The position numbers and the translations under genes were made by a program. Below the pieces are notes generated by a model that did not search any database, was not told the DNA's origin, and was given only the letters and a program-made list of their open reading frames with translations. Below are positions 49,200 through 59,459 of a stretch of DNA of 64,000 bases, piece by piece; position 1 is the stretch's first letter; every line of letters begins with the position of its first letter. This stretch comes from Gamarada debralockiae (taxonomy: Eukaryota > Ascomycota > Leotiomycetes > Helotiales > Hyphodiscaceae). The stretch is from NCBI GenBank assembly GCA_002803225.1, contig NXFV01001528.1:124001-188000 (forward strand), in the 5' to 3' direction.

Positions 49200-49760
49200 A
49201 GGGAGGCAGCTACTCTTTCTAGAGCGACTCCCTGACCTCTTTTTAGAGATATTATATTTTATTAAGGTTATGTTATCAACACGTGGCCCTAACGATGGAG
49301 TTGCGTATTAGGCTAAGCAGGCCTTTAAAGCTGTTCAGAGGATCAAGAGACGAGTTCTTACTCTGGATATAATATACCCTACTTCTGCGACTGCGCAAAA
49401 CACATAATCATGGGCATCTGTGGCCATAGCGCCCTCTTGCCTGTCTTAGGACAAGATGGCACTCCGTGAGGTCAAGGTGCAGATCACCAACGCCGCAGAA
49501 CGTAAGGCTTTGTAGACAACCACGAACAATAAGGTTTTAGATAATATAGCGAAGAAGGCAGAGGGCGTAGGGTAGTTAAGGTCAAGAAGCTCCTAAGCAG
49601 GGATATTGTCATACAACTCAAGGAGAGGGAGGGTAAGGAGCAACTATCTGGCAGGTCTAAATGGCTTAATGGGGTTACGCCATCCGCCTATGTTATTCCG
49701 GACGGGTTCTTCTGAAGAGTACCTATGGTGCGTAGACTCTTCAACTACAGCCCCGAAGAA
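49200..49760 (+). mobile_element. Degraded LINE (Tad-like) ORF1 relic
   Basis: Broken frames on the plus strand read ALREVKVQITNAAERKAL, then VKVKKLLSRDIVIQLKER and GRSKWLNGVTPSAYVIPDG. These follow the order seen in ORF1 products of fungal Tad-type LINEs, where the conserved LxSGDIVIQ core precedes the W..... segment. Several stop codons interrupt it and no reverse transcriptase follows. Identification is from pattern memory of the family, not from a search. Confidence 0.55.
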
Positions 49761-50183
49761 TTTGCCTAATACAGGTCACTTTCCCGATCGCGTGGCGTAG
49801 AGGAATGGCATCTTTCGTCAGGCTCGCTAAACATATCATCCATTTGTTGGACGGATATCATATTGTCTTCGGAAGCAGACTTCTTTGTAACACTCTGAAG
49901 GCTTCCGTTCTTGCAAATCTCAAATGCATAGAAAGGAAAGGAGCTGTGAGAGAATCATCGATTTCTTAATCAATCAATACCATCTAAGCCATCCATCTAT
50001 CTCACTGGAAAGATGAAAACCGGCTAGCTACCGTATGCAGATACAGCCAAGCCAACCAAGTCATTTTGTGCTCGCCCAGCCCAAACGCCAGCCACATATG
50101 CACCGCCTACGAGGTCTTAAGTCATCCACCACATCTCCATCTCTCTTCGTTTCAAGTAATATTCCATCCCTGAATCAAACCCC

Positions 50184-51595
50184 TCACTTCGCCACAGCAG
50201 CACTCAAGACCTGAGTCCTAAAGAACCCACCCTTTGTCCGCTCAATAACCTGTTGATAAACACTGCTGGGCGGGTGATTCATAACCACCGTACCCTCCTT
50301 ATAATCAATCTTGGCATCCACCCTCGTATCCCTAATTAGATTTACAATCCACTTCTCGCCCTCATCCTGATTCAGACCCAGCCTCGCACTCAAATCCTTG
50401 ATATCGATTCGCTGATGAATCTTGCAATAGCTCTCGGAAATCAAATGTCTGGCAGCCTCAACGAAAGAGTCGGATGCTGCGACCAAGAAGAAATCGGAAC
50501 GTAGGACCTCTTCGGCTTCAGAGAGCTTCTTTTGCGCTTCTTCGAAATCGAAATCGATGTACAGGGCTTTGATGAAGTCGGTTACGGGGTCGTTGTATTC
50601 GTAGTTCTCTTGTTTGACGATGCGGATTATGTCCTTGAGCTGCTTCTGGTACTGGCCGGTGTTGCGGGTACGGCTTCTGTTCGTGATGACTGCCGCAGTC
50701 AAGTATCGCAGGATCCAAGGGCAGGCAGTTTGAATCGTATTAATGAAAGGCGCGGAGAAGAACAGCTCGCAGATGGTATCGCGTGCGGGTTCGTAGTTGA
50801 AGAAGGGGAAGAGCGTCCAGTGAATGAGCCAAGTTCTGTGGGTAAGTTGTGCGAGAGGGTTATTGAAGAGTTTGGTGTCGATGGATTCCTTTACTTTCTG
50901 TACTTCTTCCATCGCGGACTCCCAGTTCGTGGTGAGGATTTCGGAGGCGAGCTTTCCCCATGTTGCGGCGGTGACTTTGTCGTTGTCGGTGGAGAGGACG
51001 CGGAATTGGTAGAGGAGGTCGCCGGCAGCTTGGTAGTTGCCGCAGCTATATTGGAAGTTGCCGAAGTCGTAGAGGACGTTGACCATTTCGATCGTGACCT
51101 GTGCTTCATCAGTAAAAGCTCTCCCCAAAGTCTCCGTGAAGAACGTACACCATGCTCCTTCTTCAAATACTCCAAGTTGGCAACCTTATCACTCCGCAGA
51201 GAAGTAACCACATCCTCCCGACTCAACAAATCCGTAATCTTCTCACTCTCCTGCCCAAACAGTTCCAACCGATCAAGAACCTCCTGCCTCTTCGTCACAA
51301 ACTCCTTGGGCGCATCCTCAACCCCATTCATCTCGCAGTACAAACTGGCCACATAATCCGTCATATTCGTCTTCTTAAGCAACTCATATTTCGCCTTCGT
51401 AATCTCCTGTCCATTCTCCTCTTCCTGCTGGTCCGCGACAAACTGGAGAAGGGGAAAGATTAAATGGCGATCGAGATGTGTGACGAGGCGGGGAAGGAGA
51501 TCGTTCTCTTTTGCTACTTCTTCGGGGGTCTTTACTGCTTGGGCTTGGGTGCCGTTCAGTATACCGCTCGCTGTGGTGGGCGTGTTGTCCGCCAT
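50184..51595 (-). CDS. INT6: Translation initiation factor eIF3 subunit e (Int6)
   Basis: Two exons (51595..51149, 51098..50184) encode 453 aa, the family length. The N-terminal eIF3e domain begins after a short leader: [22 protein letters not shown], then [29 protein letters not shown] spanning the intron. The PCI domain is C-terminal, with [20 protein letters not shown] and the winged-helix stretch [22 protein letters not shown]. It is a cytosolic component of eIF3, which recruits the 40S subunit to mRNA. The donor GTACGT (rather than GTGTAC three bases upstream) preserves the EHG-VTIE junction. It shares a 187-bp divergent promoter with mL49. Confidence 0.96.
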
Positions 51596-51782
51596 ATTTG
51601 CGCCTGATCTGTTGGAAGATTCGGTGGTGGGGTCGAGGATTGACTGAAGATTTAATGAATTGTGCGTGTCTCCCGCTAGTGTGTCACTAGCGCCCTTTTC
51701 CTTAGCGCGATATTTTGGGATGCTTCGCGACTCCAAGATCGTTTTTGGAGAGAACCAGGAGACAGCACCTTAAATCACAACC

Positions 51783-52236
51783 ATGTCGTCCTCAATGTGC
51801 CTCCCATTCCTTCGGCCGATGGCCCTCCCAAGACCATCCACTCTCAATCGTTTCCTTGGCATCGCAAAGGCATCCACGACCGCCGTTCCACCACCACCTC
51901 CCTCCTCGGCGAAACCTAAAGAAAGAACTTACTGGGTGACGAAAACGGGCACGAAGGGCATACCGGTATATCAATTGTCGAAGCGTGGAGGGAACCTGCA
52001 TCAGACAAAGGTGCGGAGGATAGAAGGAGACATTATGGCATTGAAGACGGATTTACAGAGGGCTTTGGGACTGGAGGAGAAGGAGATTGTGATAAATCAA
52101 TTGACGCAGCATATTATAATTAAGGTACGGCTTGTAGTTTGGAAGTCGAGATTCTCTGGCTAACTTTGAGAAGGGTCACAAGAAGCCGGAGGTGGTAAAA
52201 TTTCTGGAAGTAAACAAGGTGGCAGAGGAACCATAA
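51783..52236 (+). CDS. IMG2: Mitochondrial large ribosomal subunit protein mL49 (Img2)
   Basis: Two exons (51783..52124, 52174..52236) give 134 aa. The N-terminal 45 residues are basic, Ser/Ala/Pro-rich and lack acidic residues, fitting a mitochondrial presequence. The Img2 core follows: TYWVTKTGTKGIPVYQLSKR, RRIEGDIMALKTDLQRAL and INQLTQHIIIKGHKKPEVVKF. The short last exon of 21 codons completes the beta strand required by the family. It is imported to the matrix and assembled in the mitoribosome. Confidence 0.93.
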
Positions 52237-52549
52237 GAGCGAGGACAAGATCACTGTATGTTTGGTACGGAAGGTGTTTTAGTTGAAAAATTGTTGAGTT
52301 CTTTGCTTTTCAAAGCAATATCCTGCAATTGATACCTGCAGACGCATGCCTATATGTACAATACTCCATTCTCGCTCTCTCTCATCCAGGAGATCCAAAC
52401 CCATCAACTGGTAGATCAACCTTAATAAACCACCCAATGAAATGTCTGGCCAAAGCCATGCTACATAAACATCAAACGCCTACTCCACACGCTGCTAACA
52501 GTCATTGATGCGTCTATGGAATGTAATACAATGAACAAGGAAAAAACGC
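52237..52549. other. Convergent intergenic region
   Basis: 313 bp between two converging stops; nothing seen. Confidence 0.5.
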
Positions 52550-55500
52550 TTATGAATCCAACCCAGCATATGCACATAACTGTTTTAGTACCCCCTGTAA
52601 CCTTGGTTGAACGATCTTCAAAGCTCCGAGTAAACTCTCCTTCGTCGGCATTCCCGTCAGAGGTATCCTAGATTTGGGATCTTCCGGATCTTTGCATTTC
52701 TCAGTGAGGCGACGCAAGACAGCAATACCGCCTAGCGTGATGTGAAGCAAAGCTTCATCCTCCACACCCTTCGGTGCAGCTTGCGCTCTTGCGTGGGGAA
52801 CTTGTGGTGATGCTTCGAGACACAGCGAAAGAATCAGACGGGATAGATTCTGGGCGAATCCATCGTCTGATGTTAACCATGACTTTGCTAGCCCTGTTTC
52901 GAACCCGGGTGCGAGATTTGACAATATCTCTGCTGCTAAGATCCCTTGCATCAAGAACGGTTTCCGAGCCTCGACCACCGGTACCAGGTTCCCTCTTTTG
53001 GTATCTTGTTTATCATCTGGAATAGCTGCAATTGCGAGAGCAAAGGTTTTGCTGAGCAGATCGAATGGTGGAGATGATGCTACATCAGAAGCAAATATCG
53101 TCTTGTAGTGCGTTCGATTTGGTTCATCACGAGCAAGTAGCTTCGCTAAACTATCGACAGCCGGAGGAAGGTAGCGATGGATAGCAGGGTCGTAAGGGGA
53201 GAATGTTACCCGATCTGAGCCTGACATATTTGGCGGAGGGCAAGGTGCGAAGGCCAGGAGGAAGTGGAGCAGACATAAAGCTTGCTCTCGTCCGGGTAAT
53301 TCGATAGCTTGCGCAAGGTTCGACAAAAATATAATGACGTCCTTCATGAAGTCCAAGGTGTTCTGATTTGTCCGAAGAAGCATATTGCGGGTTCCCAAAT
53401 ATCGTATCACCACACATAGGAACTTGATGACAAGTTCATCTGCCAGTAGAGGATGATTTGGCTCATAGAATGAAAGGTTCCGTATGATGGTGGTGATACA
53501 GATCAGTCTGTCAACGGCCCTGTCCAAGTCGTATTCGGGTGACCCAAAAGCTGGTATGTCCTGTAGCAATTCCTGCTCGCATCGACAGGCTCGCACAACA
53601 TCTTCGTATGAGTTGACGAGCATCACGTCCGAGACCTCTGCCGCATTTTCTGCAAGAATCTCAACTTGGACTTCTGCACAGTCCACCAACGTCTCCACAA
53701 GCTCCTCGCAAGCTCTCAAATCCAAATTCAGCCGATTTTCCACAGACAGCGAAACCAAGGTGTCCAAGGCTAATCGAACTTCGGCGTGAATTCCACATTG
53801 GAGACTCATCGTTAGAGCATGAATATCAATAGCGCCAAGATCCGCAACGGCAGGAACATCGGGCTTGTACTGTGTAAGAGTGGTACCAAGTTTTAATAAC
53901 GAATCCAGTTCGACTCCACCGAAGGTATCCAATATTCGAACTTTTGGATCTAGCTCCGCCGGTAGATTAAACTCTTGAGGAGCGGGAGGCCCTCCCACTC
54001 GAGAATCCACTTGTGGCGACGTTAAAGGCACACCTCCAGCCTTGGTTGCAGACGCCGGAGACGGCATCGTGAAAGAGGTGCCATTTTGGGTTGGGGTAAC
54101 GTCGATGTTTCTCGAAAGACTATTCCGTGAGTGACTTTGTGGTCCCATTGGAAGCTGTGGTTGTCCTTGGGCTGGCTGTGGGGTTGAAAATCCATTGATG
54201 CTTGGTTGTTGCGGGTGATGCATCGGCCCCATCTGCTTGACAGGGGTACTCTGCATTTGCTGCTGTTGCTGGATCTGATTTTGTTGCGCCATGAGCTGCT
54301 GCTGTTGCATATAATGCTGCGTTTGTTGCGACTGCTGCACGGGGACCTGGGTATTCATTTGCTTGGTGGGAGACATTTGCCCTCCCATCTGGCCAGCTTG
54401 ACTCTGCAGCATGCGTTGTCTCTGTTGATTCATCGTCCAGGCCTCCTCGAACAGGGCCAAGTTTCTCTCATAGTGTTGTCTCAACTGCTGTGCAGCACTC
54501 AGATTCTGTGGCGGGTGAAATTGCAAAGCCTGTGCAACCTGTGGCCAACCATTTGCAGCTGTGACCTTTTTGAATCCGCCAAACTTCATAACAGCCATAT
54601 ATAAATTCATTATCGTAATTTTGCGATCCCCAACGATGGGATTCGTGTCTAAAGGAAGATTTTTTGACTGCATGAAAGCCACCAAGCTTTTCATGAAGGT
54701 TTCCGAGTTTGGGCCGCGAGATTGAGTAGCTGGTTGTTGGGGCCGCATACCAGGAGGAAATTGGCCGTTGGGCCCTTGCATCTGGGTGTTGGCTAAAGGG
54801 TTCGCATTAGGAGGCATATTCTGCCTTTGAGCGGCCATGAGACTCTGTTGTTGAAGTTGCTGCTGTAATCGCATTTGGTACATCATCTTCTGTTGTTCAA
54901 TAGTGCCCTGCCTTGGTTGTTGAGCCTGCTGATTGAACATCGGGGGTTGTTGCATTTGTGGCTGCATCTGGGGGGTAGACATTGTGTTTTGAGGTGGAGC
55001 AGAGGTTCGGGCAGGGGGAGGAGTGAAATTTTGATTGAAGGCTTGCGCGAACCCAGAGTTTTGGGAATAGGGGTTGTTCTGCGGCGTATCGACTCGACTG
55101 CCATGTTCCGATTGTGATGGAGAAGCCTGGGGAGCAAATTGTTGTGCGGCAGGGGAGAAAGGATGTGGAGAGGCAGTGGAGACCCGTTGCGGTACGCCGC
55201 CAGGACGTAGCTGGTTGGCCATTATGGGGGATGGGCTAGCATTTGTAGACCCATTTTGTAGATGCGAATAGGGGGTTTGTTGAGGCGCATGTTGCTGAGG
55301 GACGCTACTCGGCTGGAAGCCAGGGTAGGGCGGTTGTTGAGGAGTTTGGGAGCGCGAGTTGGGAAGCATGCCAGGCGCTTGACGTGGAGACGTGCCTAAG
55401 CTGTCTTCCCTAGGTCTTGGTCTCTTGGAGGGAACGACAGAGTTTGTTTGATAGACGGGATTGTTGAAGGCTGGGGACCCATTGCGCATTCCGCCATTTT

Positions 55501-55669
55501 GCATCCGTTGATGTAGTTGCTGATTTTGGAATTGGGTTGGATCGAAGGTGGTCGAGTTGTTCATAAAGGCGGAAGGGTCGAGCATACTTGCGCCAGCGTT
55601 GGGGTCGAGATGGTTGAAGCCAGCGCCATTGTGATTTTGGACGGCGGCGTCATTCATCCAGGAGCTCAT
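52550..55669 (-). CDS. SWI1: SWI/SNF chromatin-remodelling subunit Swi1 (ARID)
   Basis: A single uninterrupted exon of 1039 aa from ATG 55669 (MSSWMNDAAVQNHNG). Residues 1-320 are Gln/Pro/Asn/Met-rich with long Q runs, typical of Swi1 and prion-prone. The ARID DNA-binding domain lies at 321-411: SETFMKSLVAFMQSKNLPLD, IMNLYMAVMKFGGFKKV, NGWPQVAQALQF and LRQHYERNLALFEEAW. A second Q-rich block follows, then from about residue 575 a helical repeat region (VRILDTFGGVELDSLLKLG, LICITTIIRNLSFYEPNHPL, LVIKFLCVVIRYLGTRNMLL) matching the Swi1/BAF250 C-terminal domain. It acts in the nucleus within the SWI/SNF complex. The 2.6 kb upstream of it has no gene and probably contains a long regulated promoter or leader. 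Confidence 0.95.
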   Translation of the reverse strand: MSSWMNDAAVQNHNGAGFNHLDPNAGASMLDPSAFMNNSTTFDPTQFQNQQLHQRMQNGGMRNGSPAFNNPVYQTNSVVPSKRPRPREDSLGTSPRQAPGMLPNSRSQTPQQPPYPGFQPSSVPQQHAPQQTPYSHLQNGSTNASPSPIMANQLRPGGVPQRVSTASPHPFSPAAQQFAPQASPSQSEHGSRVDTPQNNPYSQNSGFAQAFNQNFTPPPARTSAPPQNTMSTPQMQPQMQQPPMFNQQAQQPRQGTIEQQKMMYQMRLQQQLQQQSLMAAQRQNMPPNANPLANTQMQGPNGQFPPGMRPQQPATQSRGPNSETFMKSLVAFMQSKNLPLDTNPIVGDRKITIMNLYMAVMKFGGFKKVTAANGWPQVAQALQFHPPQNLSAAQQLRQHYERNLALFEEAWTMNQQRQRMLQSQAGQMGGQMSPTKQMNTQVPVQQSQQTQHYMQQQQLMAQQNQIQQQQQMQSTPVKQMGPMHHPQQPSINGFSTPQPAQGQPQLPMGPQSHSRNSLSRNIDVTPTQNGTSFTMPSPASATKAGGVPLTSPQVDSRVGGPPAPQEFNLPAELDPKVRILDTFGGVELDSLLKLGTTLTQYKPDVPAVADLGAIDIHALTMSLQCGIHAEVRLALDTLVSLSVENRLNLDLRACEELVETLVDCAEVQVEILAENAAEVSDVMLVNSYEDVVRACRCEQELLQDIPAFGSPEYDLDRAVDRLICITTIIRNLSFYEPNHPLLADELVIKFLCVVIRYLGTRNMLLRTNQNTLDFMKDVIIFLSNLAQAIELPGREQALCLLHFLLAFAPCPPPNMSGSDRVTFSPYDPAIHRYLPPAVDSLAKLLARDEPNRTHYKTIFASDVASSPPFDLLSKTFALAIAAIPDDKQDTKRGNLVPVVEARKPFLMQGILAAEILSNLAPGFETGLAKSWLTSDDGFAQNLSRLILSLCLEASPQVPHARAQAAPKGVEDEALLHITLGGIAVLRRLTEKCKDPEDPKSRIPLTGMPTKESLLGALKIVQPRLQGVLKQLCAYAGLDS

Positions 55670-58310
55670 GTCTGTGGGAAGTAGTTGAGGCGACCCATCT
55701 GCAATGGCGACACAATGTTAGCGATCCAATATCAAAACACGGCTTCCTATGGAAGGATCGAAGGCCAGATAGAGATGGCCAAGCGCGACTGATGGCCAGT
55801 CGCGATGGAAAGCGCGACGCGGTAGATGAGATAATTGAGGCAAAGGGGAAGGCAATGCCATCAACCATCAGTAGCATCAGCGACGTGCGATAACGCGCAT
55901 CGATGGCATCTACAGGATGTCACGAGACATTGAAAGAGGATCTGAGCAGGAGGAATGAGAGGGTAGTTCGTACCTAGTTTACCACGCGCAGTGTTGATTG
56001 ATGTTGAGCGACAAGAGACGACTCGGGTAAGTTTAATGAGTCCGATTTAGGCTTAGCGCGATGAAATGGATATTTCCGGCGCCCTGAATGACGAGTGATA
56101 CCGTAATTAAAACAAAGCTATCTATAAAATGATTTCGTCAGTTATCGAGGTCTCATCCTTATTGGATCGACGAAGAAATCTGGGGATTTGATAGACCGAA
56201 AGAGAGTCGTGGCTGATTGGAGTCACATTTTGGGGTCGTGAGAGAGTGATCTTTGCCGATGGTGATGATGTGGCGAAGTCTGTGATCGGGCTCGACGGTA
56301 GGCAGATGCATAAATCGCCGTGTGACAACCTCAACTTGCATCGGGACGTACCTCAACAGTGATCCAAAACAAGAGCCGGATCATAGGAACTTAGAAACGG
56401 GGTTTCTGCGATGACAGGCCCCGAGGCCGAGCTGAGAAAGGATGGGATGGGGTGGTGGGAGTGCCGGCAATGTGGAGTTTTTTGCGCTTGTCACAACTCT
56501 GCTTTTCGGAGATATGCGGCGTCAAACGGATGCAGGCGGGGAATAAGCAACTCGAAATAGGTAGGCCTATCGAACAGCTAGAAAGCGCATTTAGACCGGG
56601 TCGGGAAGTCCCTGGTGATGTGTGGAGTTTGGGGACGTAAGGTAGGCAGGCTCAGATCTGGCTCGTCAAGAAAATCCAGCAGTTCTCAGCACAGGAAACG
56701 TTGTAAGAAGTGTTCCGGACTAGTGGGAAGCGAGTCCAATGGGGCCGAGCCATGGGGGATCGATATGCGTCGCCGAACATTGATCCTGCCAGCCACAGCT
56801 ATTTTAATTTGAAGGGGAATCTGACAATAATTGATCATCATTCCGAGTCGACAATGTTGTTGGTAGACTCTGTATGTCTTCTTTTATTTTTAATTCTGAC
56901 ACTGGTTATTTGACATAGCAAAAGGAAGGTTGAACGGGAGTGAGCTGGGCCCATGTGATTTCTGGATGCGGTGAAGATTTGTTGCTGCTTTATAAGACAT
57001 GGTGCACATCTCAGTAACAGTTGGGGTCCGATCTTCGTGCTTCGAAATGCACGGGGACGTGTAACACTATGAGTTCGATGCGAGAAGCCATTGGGAGTAA
57101 TGTAGGAAATGCAGAAGGTGACTGAAGGATGTCGAGTGAGGCCAGTTGTGGAAAGATTGCGTCGTTCATTCCGTTGGAATGATTCGATAGGATACGGCGG
57201 CGACCAGCAGAAGACGAGGGCAGGTGTTGGCATTTCGGATCCTCGACGGGAAAACAATTGCATGAGAAATAACGAAAGAAGGAAGAAGTCGAAAAGTTTG
57301 GGAAGGGGATTCGGAGGGGTCTTAAAAGAAAATGCCGAGAAAGATGTCTGGTGTTTTGGACCAGGGCAGCTTTTAATCACGCTTCTCAAAATGTGGTGAA
57401 AGGAAGAAGCACCGGATAAGCTTCCGCATCGTTGATGATTTGGCGTCATTCCAAGTGCCCTGGACGATCAAATACGTTGTACCTTTTCTTTAGCTCCCGA
57501 TTCAGACTTTCCTACAGACCAATTATGCCGGCGTTAGGCTGATAGCACCATCCTGTTTTGCATCAAAATTCGACTCCATATGGACAGATGCTTTCGGTCC
57601 CGGGCTCGTGGCTGACATTTTGACGTTGACACAGAGTCCGGGGTCGACAACGGTATCTCACTGGCTAGCCTCGGGAGCAGATAATTGTATCTGTAACATG
57701 ATTCGAGCTCCCGAACGATATCGAACCCATAAGATTCCCAGAATGGCCTTCAATGATCGACAAATCATCACTAACTGATCCCCTCTTCCCTAATGTACGA
57801 CCGAATTACATATTTCTGAGACAAACAGCGGCAAAGCATCAGTTCCGTGGCCCGGAAATCCGAATCTGTCAATTGTGGAGACGGATCAACTCAGGTCATA
57901 TGGATTCGTAGGTTTGGCGGGAGGCGTTTAGCACTGTATTGAGCAGGGATTGGTGGGTTGTACAGACACATGCCAGCTTCAGGGCATGAGACAGTGGCCC
58001 AATGCGTTAAAACTTTGCCTCCATGCTCGACAGAGACATCCAATTACGTGGTAGTGCAGTCAGGCGGGATAAAAGTAAAGTCATTCTTGGAGGGATTGGG
58101 TTTACATAGGAAAGGTGGTGAGTTGTGTTGCAGAGGGGTGGAACTTCCATTTGGTGTTTTAGTGGAGGCTTGCAGGTTGCTCGGTGGAGATAAGCGAGCG
58201 AGTCACGTGGAGAATTAACCTTTCACCCCAGATCCCTGCTGCTGCGGGACTTGAAAGTCCCATATTCGTACGGCGTGATCACCAACACGCGTTCAGTCGA
58301 ATCCAACAGC
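55670..58310. other. 2.6-kb gene-free stretch between SWI1 and the EVE gene
   Basis: A divergent arrangement. Only short frames without domains are present. Several AT-rich, T-tract stretches suggest promoter and 5' leader sequence for SWI1. Confidence 0.5.
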
Positions 58311-59459
58311 ATGGTCAAACGAAAAGCAAAGGATCTGGGAGATGGGATTCCAGCTGAGGAACCTCGACGATCTAGTCGGCGAGTTTCTACCGCGAAAGAG
58401 GAGATAGCTCCTAAGAAGTCGAAGCCAGCTCCAACACCCAAAACTGCCAAGAAGGTGCAGAAACCAGCCAAAGACGCATCTGCCACAGTTGGTGGCGAAG
58501 TGGCGTTGAATTCTGACACTGTGAGTTCTTTATTTCCGTTCTGGATGGCATTCTCCTCAACTAAGCTAAGGCATTGCACTCCCCTTTTTCTATTTGGGTC
58601 ACGTGTGTAGTTATCACATGAGTTTCCGCAAATCCCGCTTCCTTCGCTCATCCAGATAGCTAACAGAAAGCTTCAGAAGCCCACGAAAGCCGCCAAAGAA
58701 AAGCCTGCTGCCCCCACGAAGACATCAACTTCCGATGCACCTACAGGCCGTCAATACTGGCTCATGAAGGCAGAACCCGAGTCACGCCTCGAAAAAGGTC
58801 ACGACATCAAGTTCTCCATCGATGACCTTGCATCAAAGACCGAGCCAGAACCTTGGGATGGTAAGACTCCTTCCCACCATCACCAAGAAACGATTCACTG
58901 ACCACTACTACAGGCATCCGAGCATATCCAGGTAATCCATATCTCCACTACCAAATATCCCATAAGATACTAATACTATGTAGCGCGCAACAACCTCCGA
59001 GCCATGAAGAAAGGCGACCTAGCATTCTTCTATCACTCCTCATGTAAAGTGCCCGCGATTGTAGGAGTAATGGAGATCGTGCAAGAACATACACCAGACC
59101 GTTTGTCCCTCTTCTCCCTTCACGTTTTGCCCTTCTCACGTTGTTCTCCATATCAACCTCAAGTCACATTACTAACATATACCATAGTCTCGGCGCATGA
59201 TCCAGAAGCACCCTACCATGACCCCTCCTCCAAACCCGAAGACCCAAAATGGTCCGTCGTGCACGTGGAATTCCGTCAAAAACTAGAGACCCCCATCACG
59301 CTCAAGGACCTACGTGCTTTCCAGGCCGAAAAGGGCAACCCGTTGGAGAATATGCAGATGTTGAAGCTCACCAGACTGAGTGTGAGTAAGGTCAGTGCCG
59401 AGGAGTGGGAGTTCTTGACGGGCGTTATGGAGAAGAACGGGGACATGATAAAGGCCTGA
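58311..59459 (+). CDS. THYN1: EVE-domain protein, thymocyte nuclear protein 1 type
   Basis: Five exons (58311..58520, 58677..58860, 58914..58931, 58984..59100, 59188..59459) give 266 aa. The first 90 residues are Lys/Pro/Ala-rich with a nuclear-localisation look (KRKAKDL, PRRSSRR, APKKSKPAPTPK). The EVE domain follows: QYWLMKAEPESRLEKGHDIK, SIDDLASKTEPEPWDGIRAY, PARNNLRAMKKGDLAFFYHS, PAIVGVMEIV, then DPKWSVVHVEFRQKL and LTRLSVSKVSAEEWEFL. EVE is a PUA-fold that binds modified bases in nucleic acids. The third exon is only 18 nt (GCATCCGAGCATATCCAG); skipping it would delete the IRAYP segment essential to the fold. Phases agree at every junction. Confidence 0.93.

Larger units (their letters stand above)
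48747..50183. other. Intergenic region with low complexity and a LINE relic
   Basis: Contains a TTAAC-type pentamer tract (48791-48830), a poly-G run near 48870, and the retroelement relic listed at 49200-49760. No intact gene. Confidence 0.6.

Noticed and set aside
50532..51356. 274-codon plus-strand frame opposite eIF3e
   Set aside because: An antisense shadow of the conserved eIF3e coding sequence.
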